Positions 45,444 to 64,000 are shown, counted from the first letter of the stretch. The stretch: 64,000 bases of DNA from Perca fluviatilis (GCF_010015445.1 NC_053116.1:41081095-41145094), one strand, 5' to 3'. Made by a program: numbers and translations. Notes: generated by a model not told the origin, from the sequence alone.

Positions 45444-45986
45444 AAGGCTCTGACACACCAACCAGACAGCTGACTGTCAGGAGGAGAGCCAGTGGGACTG
45501 ATCAGTCTCCCCGAGGTCCTTATAGTTCCTCAGAACACACCGAAGAGACGAGACCTAATACGTCTCCATAACAGCAGGCGGCGCTAATCAGGATTGTTGC
45601 CCAAATAAATGAAAACCGGCAGCTGATTGGATGAACGTGTCACATGTTTGTTTTCTCCAGAAATTCAAAGCCAGACCATCATGGCGGCTCGTTCAGAATA
45701 CGATTTCATTTTGGACTAAAATAGTTCACCGAAACATGTTTCTGAAAACATGTGAAGAGAGAAATAGGCTGTGCAGTGTCTGAATCGGTCTTCATTTCAG
45801 ATCGACAAAGGTCAGTTTAAAAGATTTGTCAGATTTTGAGAGACTCTAGTCACGCTCGTTGTCGGAATCGGCCCAAATTAAAGCCGACGGGTCCTCAGAC
45901 TGACGACGGCACGAAACACACCGAACGGACTCGAGTCACCGACCTCGCCACACTGTCAGATTATCGGCTCGGTGCGTCAGCGCCTT
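45444..45986. mobile_element. 543-bp non-autonomous DNA element
   Basis: The ends aaggctctgacacaccaacc and the inverted aaggcgctgacgcaccgagc match at most positions. A truncated relative is at 973-1250. No ORF of note. Confidence 0.7.
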
Positions 45987-46524
45987 GAGAAAAGGGAGGA
46001 AAAAGAAACAAGGAAGAAAGGGAGGCAGAGAGGAAATGATGAAGGCAGATGTGTGGTTATTGGCTGAGAGGTGATGAAGGTGTGCGAGGTCAGGGAGGTC
46101 AGAGAAGAGGAGGATCATGGGAGATCCACACAACAGGCTCCAGCTAACAAAGCTAAATGTGGGTCTCTGTGTCCATTAGTCCATTATTTTTTTACAGGCT
46201 ATGTTGCTGATTGAGAGCCAGAGGGGCAGATAGTTTGACTGCCAGGAGAGAGAGCATCCAGAGGCTGTTGTGTGGATGTGTAAAGATGCACTGATTCCAC
46301 TTTTCTGTTGCCCGGATTTAACACTAAAAGCCAGTTGACCCAGATCACCTGAACAGGTTTTCTCTCTTCCTTCTTGTAGTATTCATCCTTGAAGACAGTT
46401 TAGGTTTTTAGATCATCTACAGACCTTAATGTCGACTGTTTTCTAGCCGGGAAATATTCCCTAATAATCAGGGTCACACACAGTCCGCGGACACAGATTT
46501 TAGACAACTTAAAATAAAACCTAA
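45987..46524. other. non-coding, no feature recognised
   Basis: No ORF, repeat or RNA gene recognised beyond a GGGAGGAAAAAG-type purine tract at its start. Confidence 0.55.
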
Positions 46525-46927
46525 GACTGGTCAACGTGACATCATGACTTCGCCTAAACATACACGCACTTTCTGAAGCCAAGTGGTGTGTTATCTGTAT
46601 GCATGTTGAGCTATCTGCGTGGATGTCTACGCTGGATACAGCAGACGTACACATACATACACGCCACTTGGCGTGTTATCGCGAGAAGAAAGCTACGGTT
46701 TGGGTTTAGGAAATGTGACATGTGGGACCTGATCCCCGGTCTCCTGGGTGACAGTCCTGTGTCTGACCCAACCTCCACTTCCATACTACTCGCTACGGTG
46801 TCAATGTAAGTCAACGGAGGCCAAACGGCGTTGAATAAACACGCTAAAAAGCGAGTATGCGGCTTGATAACACGCCAATAATAGCATACAAATTGGCATG
46901 TCATATATACGCCATTTCATGAGATCA
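46525..46927. mobile_element. MITE ending tttcatgagatcagtctgg
   Basis: The right end, read inward (ccagactgatctcatgaaat, ggcgtatatatgacat), resembles the left end near 46527 (gactggtcaacgtgacatca). Inner blocks gccaagtggtgtgttatc/gataacacgcc are mirrored. The same end sequence appears at 63876 at the edge of the window. Confidence 0.6.
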
Positions 46928-48192
46928 GTCTGGACCGTCCACTAAATCCCACAGATTTTCATTCTGGATCACCGAGGAAAACGGTAAGAAAACCCTCTGC
47001 AGATTTGGTTCTGTCTGCCTGTAATTAATGCTTGTGCTCGTGTTGTGTTTGAGGTACCTGACCCGTTCACTACGGTAGGAATAAAGCTGTAGACGTCTGT
47101 AGCGTAGACTGTGAAACCCCTTCAGCTGTCCGTTACATGACCTAACTACGGTTGGATGTTGAGATCAAAAGTATTTCCTGGGAATTCTTGTTAAATTTGG
47201 CTTCGGTTTCCCAGGAATAAGACCTGCTAGCTGGCGTCCACTCGTGTCCTAAATACTGCTGGATGAGCAGAAGCACAAACACTTCTCTAAAATCTCATTA
47301 ATGCTTTGAATTAAGTGTCAAACTACAGCGGCAACACTCCCGACACCTCAGAGACTCGGAAGAGAGGATGCTGCTCTGCCACATGAACTAATAGATATCA
47401 CAAAAACATCAGAATGAAGACACAGGTCTGATTAATCAGCAGTTCTGTGGGTTTAAAATCACATTCTATATATGGGGAGGAATCCCAGATATGTGGGTGT
47501 GTCTCTCTGTCTGTGTGTGTGTGCCTGTGTGCCTGTGTGTGTGTGTGTGTCTGTGTGTGTGTGTGTCTCTCTGTGTGTGTAGTATGTGATATATTCCAGG
47601 AAAAGCTGCAAAGATTAATTAATTTGTTGTCAATTTAATTTGATAATCGGTTTGAAGTGATTTTTTATGAAATAACAGTAAAACTTGTGTGATGTCAGCT
47701 TGTTAAATGTGAATATGTTCTAGTGTCTTCTCTCCTCTGGGACAGGGAACTGAACAGCTTTGACTTGTGGACAAAACGAGACATTTAAAGGGGTCATCTT
47801 GGGCTTTTACGACATCTTTCTATTCAGTCGATTAATGCAGAAAATAAGTCGTAGTAGTTGCGTCCCTGATTCCCGGTAAGTCATCATTTTAAAACCGTGA
47901 CAAGAAGTGATGTTTGTCTACGCGAGGAAACCGATCAGGAGGCTTTGGTTTTTGGGGTTTCTGACATGTTCTACCTGCATCTGGGCATCCCGGTTTTGAT
48001 ATCAGTGCATCCTGACGTGTCAGGGTGGGAGTAACAGGGGCTTTAATACAAGCATGGGGTAGATGGAAGGAAGGAGGAGGGGGTTTGATCAAAGAACAAC
48101 TGTGTGTGTGTGTGTGTGTGTGTGTGTCTGTGTGAGAAGAGAGAGAGAGGACAGGTGGGCGTGGCCTGTTCTGTTGGGGGCGTGGCCTGTTC
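46928..48192. other. arl8a 3' flank; TG arrays, no other gene
   Basis: Probably includes the arl8a 3'UTR (minus strand), but I could not place a convincing polyadenylation signal. TG arrays occur at 47497-47583 and 48101-48127. The rest is unique-looking. Confidence 0.5.
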
Positions 48193-56353
<8,161 letters not shown>

Positions 56354-56470
56354 CTTTGTCGTCTGATGCTAATGCTAAAGCTAGCTGCGGGGCGGCGGCT
56401 AGGTGGCTATGCTAGCTAGCTTCTCTCTTCTTCTTCAGTCTATTTTTTATTTTTTGGGACGCTGACAGTC
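56354..56470 (-). promoter_or_regulatory. arl8a: arl8a 5'UTR and promoter region
   Basis: Immediately upstream of the arl8a ATG is a GC-rich patch (gcggggcggcggc, 56387-56399) with no TATA box, then a pyrimidine tract. This is typical of a housekeeping promoter. The exact start site cannot be read from the sequence. Confidence 0.45.
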
Positions 56471-56578
56471 ACTGTGACAACCACGCACGGTTACAGCGAA
56501 ACATACGACACCGGCCGACTCTGTAAGAACCGGAGAAAAGATGTAATAAGACGGTGTTTAAATGTCCGCTGTGTGTTT

Positions 56579-56896
56579 ACTAGCTACGCCTTTTCCTTCC
56601 AGCGCCGTCAAGTCAGATATTACACATCGCACCACATCCGGTGCGGCCTTTCAAAATAAAAGAAAACGCTCGTCTTCGTTTAGTCGCTTAGTTTAAATCA
56701 GAATGAAGATAGATAGAGGATATTTAATAACACGGTGTATTCAGCCTGTAGTTTGACGCGTTTGTTTATGATTCATGTATTATATTGACCGTTACTAGCT
56801 ACGTCTTTTCCTACTAGCTCCATCAAGGCAGATAGTGTACGTAAAACCACATCCGGTGTAGATTTTCAAAATAAAAACGCTCGTCTTCGCTTAGTC
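56579..56896. repeat. tandemly duplicated 105-bp intergenic element with ETS-like sites
   Basis: 56579-56685 and 56794-56896 match (actagctacg, ttttcct, ccacatccggtg, tttcaaaataaaa, acgctcgtcttcg). Each copy holds CACATCCGG, resembling an ETS-factor core (CCGGAT on the other strand). The copies lie between arl8a and the TRIM gene, 225 and 440 bases from the arl8a ATG. Confidence 0.8.
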
Positions 56897-57356
56897 AAAA
56901 AAACATGATTTCCAAATTAGAACAGAAGATAAAATATATGACTTCATTGTCATTGTACAAGTACAACGAGATTAAGATTGCAACCTCCTTATCAAAGCTT
57001 ATGAAAAATAAGTAAATAAGTAGGAATAGGCTAAATAAATGAATGCAAGTAAGAAAAAAAGGTAAAAGTACAAATGAACTTATATTGACAATTTCAATGT
57101 ATTTCGATTATTGAAGGTATTCGACCAAATGAATGTACATTTGTAAAACTGTTAATAAAAAAGGTTGTCGGCTCTACTTCCTGTTTGGGTGGGGTTGATG
57201 GAGGAAGAAGAGGAAGAAGAAGAGACAGACAAAGGTAAATACCGCTGTGTAATAACAACACTGCCCCCTGGTGGTGACATGGGATGATCATCTAAAACAG
57301 ATAAAGCACCACCTGCTGGTGAGAAAGCAGAATGTCAGCTGTGTACTTTAAAGGAT

Positions 57357-57369
57357 GGAAAGTGAAACT
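57357..57369 (+). promoter_or_regulatory. ISRE-like motif upstream of the TRIM gene
   Basis: GGAAAGTGAAACT matches the interferon-stimulated response element pattern GAAANNGAAACT. It lies 186 bases upstream of the TRIM start codon in the proper region for a promoter element. Interferon control of the TRIM gene is inference. Confidence 0.55.
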
Positions 57370-57554
57370 TAAAGCTGATTTCTACATTAATGAACGGAGC
57401 TGAGACGCCATAACAGGTTGTAAGATCTCTGCTGGAAAACACACACACACACAACTGCAGGAGGAAGAAGATTTTGGAAGATTTGAAGCAGTCAAGAGAA
57501 GGGACAGTAACTCGGTGAGTCCTGCTTTTGAGAGACATTTAGATACGAAGACAG

Positions 57555-58979
57555 ATGGCTGAGAAAACTGCTCTTTTTGAAAGTTTCCTGAACTGCCATG
57601 TGTGTTCAGAGACTTTCACAGATCCTGTGTCTCTGAGCTGCAACCACAGCTTCTGTTCAAGCTGCCTGCACACATTCTGGGAACAAGCTAACAACAAAAA
57701 CTGTCCCATTTGTAAAAGAAAGTCCTTAATGGATGAACCAGAAGTGAACTTTGCACTGAAGGAACTGGCTGACAACTTTGCGGGGAGACAGAAATCTGGA
57801 TCATCTGAGACGGGAAAAGAAAAGAAGAAAGAGGAGGTGGTGTGTGATAAACATCCAGAAGTCCCTTATTGGTTCTGTAAGGATGAAGATAAAGCTGTGT
57901 GTCCTGTCTGTGAGTTTCCTCTCCACCACGGTCACACGGTGGTTCCTGTAGAACAAGCAGTCAGAGATCTGAAGGAGCAGCTGGAATCTGACTTACAGTC
58001 TCTGCAGGACAAGAGGGACAAACACAGACGAGTGGAGGAAACATACGATGAAATAACTCACCACTCCAAGAATCAGCTGCTGTCTACAGAGAGTCAGATC
58101 AGAGCCGAGTTCAACAAGCTGCACCAGTTCCTGAAAGAGGAAGAGGAGTCCAGACTGGCAGCTCTGAGGGAGGAAGAGCCAGGAGAGGGAATCCGTCAGC
58201 AGAGAGATGAAGAGGATTCAGGAGCAGATCTCCTCTCTGTCAGACAGCATCTCTGCTGTGGAAGCAGACCTGCAGAAAGACAGCGTGCGTTCCTCAGCAG
58301 TTATAAAGCCTCTCAGAGCAGAGCCAGAGTCCAGTGCTCGCTGTCAGATCCACAGCTGCTCTCAGGAGCACTGACAGATGTGGCCAAACATCTGGGCAAC
58401 CTGTCCTTCAGAGTCTGGGAGAAGATGAAGGACAAGGTCCACTTCAGTCCCGTCATTCTGGACCCAAACACCACACACCCCCATCTCTATCTGTCTGATG
58501 ATCTGACCAGTGTGAGACGTGGAGACACAGACCAGAAGCTTCCAGACAATCCAGAGAGACACACTTACTATGCCTCTGTTCTGGGCTCTGAGGGTTTCAG
58601 CTCAGGGAAACACAGCTGGGAGGTGGAGGTGGGAGATTATCCTGATTGGGTTCTGGGTTTAACTAAAGAGTCAGCTGACAGGAAGGGAGAGCGAATACAT
58701 TCACCAGAATATGGAACCTGGTGTTTATTACATCGCAGTGGAGAATACACTGATGGATCTGGTAAGAGTGTCACAGTGAAGAAGAGTCTCCAGAGGATCA
58801 GAGTCCAGCTGGACTATGAGGGGGGGGAGGTGTCCTTCTACAACTCTGAAGACAAGACTCACATCTCCACTCTCAGAGACACTTTCACTGAGAAACTCTT
58901 CCCTTTGTTTAATATTGGGTCAGCAGGTGATGCTAAAACTGCAGAAATCAAAATATGTCGGGCTGAGATTTCTATGTGA
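57555..58979 (+). CDS. TRIM35/A33-like E3 ubiquitin ligase (RING, B-box, coiled coil, B30.2)
   Basis: A 474-residue single-exon frame. RING finger 14-53 has C14, C17, C29, H31, C34, C37, C50 and C53. B-box 2 spans 97-127 with C97, H100, C108, D111, C116, C119, H124 and H127. A coiled coil covers about 130-250 and a PRY-SPRY (B30.2) about 285-470, with LDPNT, HSWEVEVGD, VLGL, GTWCL and LDYEGGEVSFYN. RING plus B30.2 implies a cytosolic ubiquitin ligase with a ligand-binding tail. In fish this class is expanded and often antiviral. Start: the ATG at 57555 in context cagATGG, with RING directly after. Odd: residues 209-243 are out of the ancestral frame; the other frame there reads EMKRIQEQISSLSDSISAVE, the usual coiled coil. 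Two compensating indels have therefore rewritten about 35 residues. It may be functional or an early pseudogene. Confidence 0.88.
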   Translation: MAEKTALFESFLNCHVCSETFTDPVSLSCNHSFCSSCLHTFWEQANNKNCPICKRKSLMDEPEVNFALKELADNFAGRQKSGSSETGKEKKKEEVVCDKHPEVPYWFCKDEDKAVCPVCEFPLHHGHTVVPVEQAVRDLKEQLESDLQSLQDKRDKHRRVEETYDEITHHSKNQLLSTESQIRAEFNKLHQFLKEEEESRLAALREEEPGEGIRQQRDEEDSGADLLSVRQHLCCGSRPAERQRAFLSSYKASQSRARVQCSLSDPQLLSGALTDVAKHLGNLSFRVWEKMKDKVHFSPVILDPNTTHPHLYLSDDLTSVRRGDTDQKLPDNPERHTYYASVLGSEGFSSGKHSWEVEVGDYPDWVLGLTKESADRKGERIHSPEYGTWCLLHRSGEYTDGSGKSVTVKKSLQRIRVQLDYEGGEVSFYNSEDKTHISTLRDTFTEKLFPLFNIGSAGDAKTAEIKICRAEISM

Positions 58980-59097
58980 TGTTCAGGGAGGACGGAGAGA
59001 GATCATGTGGTGGAGGGGTTAAGTTAGAGAGATCCAGAAGATCTGGTCTGTTTTATTAACTACAGGATGGAGCACATTCCTCCGTTGTTGTTTAACT

Positions 59098-60465
59098 CTC
59101 GTGGTGGATGAGATGGTAAAGAAATGTGGTCCTGCCTGTTTCTTATTTTTTTTTATCGTTTTTAATTGTTCTTTAATGCTTTAATTTTTTAAGAAAAAAT
59201 AAAGGCTAAATAAAGGTGGTTGCTTTTGGAGCAAAAGAGGAACGATTAAAAGTCAGCGGTCAGCTTAAAAAACGACAATGTTAAAAACAACAGACAAAGC
59301 CAGAAATCTTGGTGTAGTCCTGGACCCAGACCTGAATGTTAACAGCCACATTAAGACCATTACAAAGTCAGCCTATTACCACCTTAAGAATATCTCAAGG
59401 GTTAAAGGACTTATGTCTCAGCAGGATTTGGAAAAACTGGTCCATGCTTTTGTACACTATAAACCCCCCAGACCTCTCAGGTGGTCTGGGACAGGTCTAC
59501 TTGTTGTTCCCAGAGTCAGAACTAAACAGGGGGAAGCAGCGTTCAGTTTTTATGCTCCACATATCTGGAACAAACTCCCAGAAAACTGCAGGTCCGCTGC
59601 AACTCTCAGCTGCCTTTCTTTAAGTAATTGTTAACTTCTTATATTGCACTGTCAATTTGACTCTTGTCTTTTATCTAGTGGTATTTTTGAACAGATAATG
59701 TACATATTTCTGAGAATTTCTCCAACGCGGGTGTGACATTGATTTTATGATAAAATCTAAAGGAAAACAGTTTGAAGTGTTTAGGATTTTGCAAAGTTTC
59801 CCTTGTATTGATTAAACAAAGCCTTATAGCGACGGCGATATTGTAAGAGAAGTACTTTCACTCTTGTTATGGGTAACAGAGTACAAAGTCACATGTTCCT
59901 GCGGGGCCCGTGGTGGATGAGATGGTAAAGAAATATGGTCCTGCCTATTTTTAATTAAAAAAATATTTTTTTATCGTTTTTAACTGCTCTTTAATGTTTT
60001 ATGTAAAGCACTTTGAATTGCGCTGTTGCTGAAATGTGCTCTACAATTTAAATAAATCTGCCTTGACTTGCCTTGGATTGTCTTCCCATTGACCTGCAAC
60101 TTTTTGTTTTTCTGAGTCATAGTTTTAAATGAAAAACCTTTTTCAACATTTTGGTCGTTTCTATAGACACTTTTTTTGGCTTTCCCTGATGTTTTTGTCA
60201 CTTTTTTATGACATTTTTGTCTCCTTTTTTCAAAGTTATTTTATCAATAGTTTTTTCTTCAAATGCTATTAATTTGACTAAAACACCCAAATTCAATGAA
60301 AGTATTGAACTGATTATTTATTTAACTTGTTAAGAACCATCAACGTTATTCTTTTGGACAATTTGGTTGAAAGAAACCCAAATTTCTGATATAGAAACTC
60401 TTTGAAATTGGGTCAGATTAGACCCAAGGAAACAGGAGGGTTAAACAACATACTGCTCTCTTAAG
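59098..60465 (+). mobile_element. composite LINE/dispersed-repeat insertion in the TRIM 3' flank
   Basis: Sequence on both sides is contiguous in the second TRIM-flank copy at 63625-63640 (gttgttgtttaatatact), and GTTGTTTAA is present at both junctions (ending 59097, and about 60466). Inside is an L2/Rex-like RT remnant (59278-59634: LGVVLDPDLNVNSHIKTITK, then a deletion, then FSFYAPHIWNKLPENCRSA). A repeated segment gtggtggatgagatggtaaagaaatgtggtcctgcct occurs at 59100 and 59910. Then come the tail aaataaatctgccttgactt and the dispersed repeat also seen at 43465. Confidence 0.75.
59198..59214 (+). promoter_or_regulatory. two AATAAA polyadenylation signals, TRIM gene or LINE-derived
   Basis: AATAAA at 59198-59203 and 59209-59214, about 220 bases after the TRIM stop. 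They lie inside the sequence inserted at 59098-60465, so the inserted LINE debris may now supply the 3' end of the transcript. Confidence 0.45.
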
Positions 60466-60781
60466 GGTTGTTTAATACACTAAATACTTTTGTGTAAATC
60501 TGCTGCAAGAACTGAGACGAGTAGATTCTCTCAGATCATTTAAAGAAGAAGTTTGATTACTTTTCATCTGTTAACTATCAGAGTTTTAATAACTTTATCA
60601 CATTAATACATTCAGATTTATAAATGTCTGTAAAACTGAGTTTCTCCTCAAAAGCTCCACTTTAAATCTCATGTTTACCAGAGATGTTAGGATAAAGGAT
60701 AAAAACTGACTAACGGACTAAATCAATCTGAGTTAACTCAAACTAAAACAACGGATTAGTTGACTGATTGAGTCAGAGGAG
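60466..60781. other. non-coding TRIM downstream flank
   Basis: The first about 90 bases (aaatctgctgcaagaactga) are duplicated at 63645-63720. The rest is unique-looking. No gene. Confidence 0.65.
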
Positions 60782-60963
<182 letters not shown>

Positions 60964-61630
60964 CAACCAGTGAATGATGATGTCATTATTCTCCTGCTAT
61001 TTGTTTACCATGTGTGACTGTTGACTGTCAGACATTTTCTGGGATTTACACAAACAAACTCCGTCTACTTCCTTGTTTGTGCTTCTTTAAATGTCTGAAA
61101 ACTGCAGAAATCATTTGATAAAGTTTATTTTTCTCTGCGAGAATAAATCTAAATTAGAGAAGCTCAAAAACTGCATAAAAACCAAACAGATCCATAAAAT
61201 ATATTGACATTAAGATTGTTTAAATCTGTTTGTGTTATCAATGAATCTGTTGATAGATTCAATAAAATATCACAACATGAAAACTGAAACTGTGTTGGGA
61301 TATATTTGTTTAATAAATCATTTCAATGATTAATAAAAGGACCTTTGGTCAGGAGACGAAACATATACAGAAATAATAAATATTATACATTTACAGTTTT
61401 TTACAATCACTTTGCTACTAATTTCAGAAGACACACGGACACACACACACACACACACACTCTATGTTGGACGGGGACAGAAGGATTTTTGTTTTAGGCA
61501 CAAGATCCTTTTAGGAGAAAATCAATATGTATCTAAATCTGTGTGTTGTCTGACAGCACAGATGGACAAAATCAATGTGGATAATTACACCAGGCCTTCT
61601 GTTAAGAGTTCATGTGGTGGATGGTTTAAA
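60964..61630. other. non-coding, no gene; short CA array at 61434-61460
   Basis: AT-rich sequence without ORFs of note. Confidence 0.6.
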
Positions 61631-62225
61631 GCTAACCTGACTCCGCCAGATGGATTGCTTCGCATTTGCTCGACATATCCATCTGGGAACTTTCCGTTGG
61701 AGAACTTTTGGGAAGGGGCGAAAACACTGGTTATCTGATTGGATAAACCATCTGTCTATCACCTATGTTGGTGATAGACAGGCCAAATCAACCAATCAGA
61801 TCCACGAAGCGTATGAAAATACAACCACAAGCCAGGCTACCCCTGCTGCTGCTGCAGGCAAAGCATAGCCCGTTAGCTCAGCAAGCTAGCAACATGTCGG
61901 TAAAGGAGATTTACCGTTTGTGTAACGAGAATTTAGGAATAAAAGGCCCCATTTCAGGTTCCCGGTCCATATTCCAAAAGAAGGATCCAAGAGAAAAAAG
62001 CATTAGCGAGTGGCTAACAGAATTAGGGCTACCGCTGTCTGAAAATACTGGTTAGCTGATTGGATAAACCATCTGTCTATCACCACCTAACCCGCCTCAA
62101 AACCAACGCTGATTGGCCCGTTCGTTTGGCGAACGGCTCCAAATTTTCTCTATCTCAAGATGCCAGACTGATCTGCGAGTGGAAAACTGGAGCTCGCCAG
62201 ATCAGGACGGTCTCACCAGGCTAGT
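61631..62225. mobile_element. non-autonomous DNA element with internal hairpin
   Basis: Starts near agctaacctgactccgccag and ends agatcaggacggtctcacca, ggctag, with loosely inverted ends. At 61725-61800 a strong hairpin is present (ctgtctatcacc / ggtgatagacag around a 6-base loop, flanked by gattgg/ccaatc). One arm is repeated at 62048-62090. A frame at 61893-62055 (MSVKEIYRLCNENLGIKGPI) has no recognised domain. Confidence 0.55.
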
Positions 62226-62229
62226 TTAA

Positions 62230-63557
62230 AGCGCCCATATTCTGCTCATTTTCAGGTTCATAATTGTATTTAGAGGTTGTACCAGAATAGGTTTACATGG
62301 TTTAATTGTCAAAAAACACCATATATTTGTTGTACTGCACATTGCTGCAGCTCCTCTTTTCACCCTGTGTTCAGGTCTCTGTTTTAGCTACAGAGTGAGA
62401 CATCTCACTGCTGTAACATCTTTGTTGGGAGTCGCACATGCTCAGTAGCTATGTAAGACTACATGCTCAGTAGCTAGGTAAGACTACATGCTCAGTAGCT
62501 AGGTAAGACTACATGCTCAGTAGCTAGGTAAGACTACATGCTCAGTAGCTAGGTAAGACTACATGCTCAGTAGGACTACATGCTCAGTAGCTAGGTAAGA
62601 CTACATGCTCAGTAGGACTACATGCTCAGTACCTAGGTAAGACTACATGCTCAGTAGCTAGGTAAGAACTACATGCTCAGTAGCTAGGTAAGACTACATG
62701 CTCAGTAGCTAGGTAAGGACTACATGCTCAGTAGCTAGGTAAGACTACATGCTCAGTCGCTAGGTAAGTACTACATGCTCAGTAGCTAGGTAAGACTACA
62801 TGCTCAGCAGCTAGGTAAGGACTACATGCTCAGTAGCTAGGTAAGGACTACATGCTCAGTAGCTAGGTAAGACTACATGCTCAGCAGCTAGTTAAGAATA
62901 CATGCTCAGTAGCTAGGTAAGGACTACATGCTCAGCAGCTAGGTAAGACTACATGCTCAGTAGCTAGGTAAGACTACATGCTCAGCAGCTAGGTAAGGAC
63001 TACATGCTCAGTAGCTAGGTAAGGACTACATGCTCAGTAGCTAGGTAAGACTACATGCTCAGTAGCTAGTTAAGACTACATGCTCAGTAGCTAGGTAAGG
63101 ACTACATGCTCAGCAGCTAGGTAAGGACTACATGAGCTAGCTAGCTGTTTCTCTAACTTCAGTCAGTACAAGGCAGGATTGGCCGAGAGACTTCTTCTAA
63201 ACGAGGGAGCACTTCCAACTTTGTGTGGAATCCCTGCAGAACAGGGACATGGAAGTAGTTCTTTTGTAGATTACGGTGAATTTGTGTGTGTTGTAGCAGT
63301 GTTTTGCCATTGAGAACGAGCTAGCATGCTAACGGTTAGCCCCCTAGCCAGCTCGTTTCGGCTAGTGATGTAGAAAGCCGTGCAGATTTTGACCAGCTCA
63401 CCAGGAGACTGAAGGCAGGACACATTCAGAAACCAGATCTCACTCAGAACACCATGGATGGTTTTTTTTCAAAGTTTGTATGTGTGTGGAAGCACCAGAG
63501 ACACAAAATAACTCCCCAAATCCCAGAAAAAGGGATTTTTTTCAAAATATGGGCACT
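62230..63557. mobile_element. 1.33 kb TTAA-target DNA element with internal minisatellite
   Basis: The ends agcgcccatatt and inverted agtgcccatatt are flanked by TTAA on both sides (62226-62229 and 63558-63561). This target choice suggests piggyBac or Kolobok-type mobilisation. The empty site survives after the TRIM stop at about 59018-59030 (ggttaagttagagag). No transposase, so it is non-autonomous. Confidence 0.82.
62437..63134. repeat. 25-26 bp minisatellite, about 27 units
   Basis: The unit acatgctcagtagctaggta plus agact (or aggact) is tandem for about 700 bp. Two short 15-bp units (acatgctcagtagga type) occur at 62565-62620. The unit derives from element sequence present once at the left edge (cacatgctcagtagctatgt). 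Confidence 0.96.
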
Positions 63558-63725
63558 TTAAGTTAGAGAGATCCATAATATCTGGTCTGTTTTAGTAAAC
63601 TACATGATGCAACACATTCCTCGGTTGTTGTTTAATATACTAAATATTTTTGGTGTAAATCTGCTGCAAGAACTGGGACGAGTGGATTCTCTGAAATCAT
63701 TTAAAGCAGTTTATTTTCCAAAGAT
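63558..63725. repeat. second copy of the TRIM 3' flank
   Basis: Matches 59018-59097 (gttagagagatccagaag, tctggtctgttttattaact) and then 60466-60555 without the inserted 1.37 kb. It implies a partial duplication of the TRIM locus. No TRIM coding sequence is attached within the window. Confidence 0.82.
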
Positions 63726-63875
63726 GAGCAACAAACTTAAGTTTAAACATGAATGTTATTTTGTCAAATAGATTTTCATTTTAAATCCCAGAAAGTGTAG
63801 AAATATTTCTATATTCTAGATGTGTTATTCTCATTATTATAGTGTATACCCTGTACATGTATAGATTTGAGTGTA

Positions 63876-64000
63876 TCAGACTGATCTCATGAAATGGTGT
63901 ATGTAAGGTTTAGCCTCATGGTGGAAGGAGGAGACATGGACTCAGGAGTTCTTCACCGGGTGCTTTGATTTATTTCTCCCCCATTCACGGGAAAAGTGCG
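63876..64000. mobile_element. start of a MITE (same end as 46525-46927), running off the window
   Basis: cagactgatctcatgaaatg followed by gtgtatgtaa matches the inverted right end of the element at 46525-46927. Only about 30 bp clearly match before the sequence diverges. Confidence 0.4.

Noticed and set aside
45205..45456. Pyrimidine-rich minus-strand ORF (Ser-Phe-Leu rich) near 45.3 kb
   Set aside because: Translation of a purine tract (GGAAA/GGATGG repeats). Low complexity, not coding.
61893..62055. Small ORF starting MSVKEIYRLCNEN as a possible host gene exon
   Set aside because: It sits inside a DNA element with a hairpin and repeated arms. No splice partner or known domain was found, so it was left as element sequence.

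Overview
This is eukaryotic, almost certainly teleost fish DNA. The evidence is a complete spliced arl8a gene with GT-AG introns, a fish-type intronless TRIM gene (RING, B-box, coiled coil, B30.2), a fish-style multi-Ig receptor family, very many CA/TG microsatellites, and fish repeat classes: L2 and L1 LINEs, BEL/Pao, Tc1-like, hAT-like and TTAA-target DNA elements. There are no operons, CRISPR arrays or prokaryotic signals, and I see no tRNA or rRNA genes.

Layout. (1) 1-1250: a long TG/TCTG array running into the end of a non-autonomous DNA element. (2) 1296-33300: a decayed array of minus-strand immunoglobulin-superfamily genes. One copy is open (6682-7902, four Ig domains in one uninterrupted reading frame). 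One copy has a single visible stop (32536-33300), and three are fragments (1296-1733, 9690-9764, 31076-31552). The copies are separated by duplicated blocks of LINE, BEL/Pao, Tc1-like and microsatellite sequence. (3) Nested in this array is an about 5.4 kb L2-type LINE (12784-28496). It is split by a 10.3 kb DNA transposon (16960-27273) with 0.4 kb terminal inverted repeats and a GAAGAG target duplication. That transposon carries two convergent, intron-containing, decayed genes: a HECT E3-ligase-like gene (+) and an integrase-type (DDE) transposase (-). (4) 33698-38163: a foldback Tc1-like element with 30-bp minisatellites in both arms. A 3.0 kb element with CACTG ends and a TA duplication has jumped into its right arm. 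(5) 38164-48190: gene-poor sequence with microsatellites, minisatellites and several MITEs, some with clean target duplications. (6) 48193-56353: arl8a on the minus strand, seven coding exons, with repeat-rich introns. (7) 56354-57554: a short intergenic region with a duplicated ETS-like element and an ISRE-like motif. (8) 57555-58979: a TRIM35/A33-like gene, followed by LINE debris, a TTAA-target element with about 27 copies of a 25-26 bp minisatellite, and a second copy of the TRIM 3' flank.

Function. Two genes look able to work as written: arl8a (lysosomal small GTPase) and, with the caveat of a locally shifted coiled coil, the TRIM gene. The Ig gene at 6682-7902 is open but has no visible membrane anchor. 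Everything else is mobile-element sequence or decayed paralogues. Insertion order can be partly reconstructed because several empty sites survive in paralogous copies: Ig-block duplication, then L2 insertion, then the 10.3 kb transposon, with a 208-bp MITE inside the latter's HECT gene.
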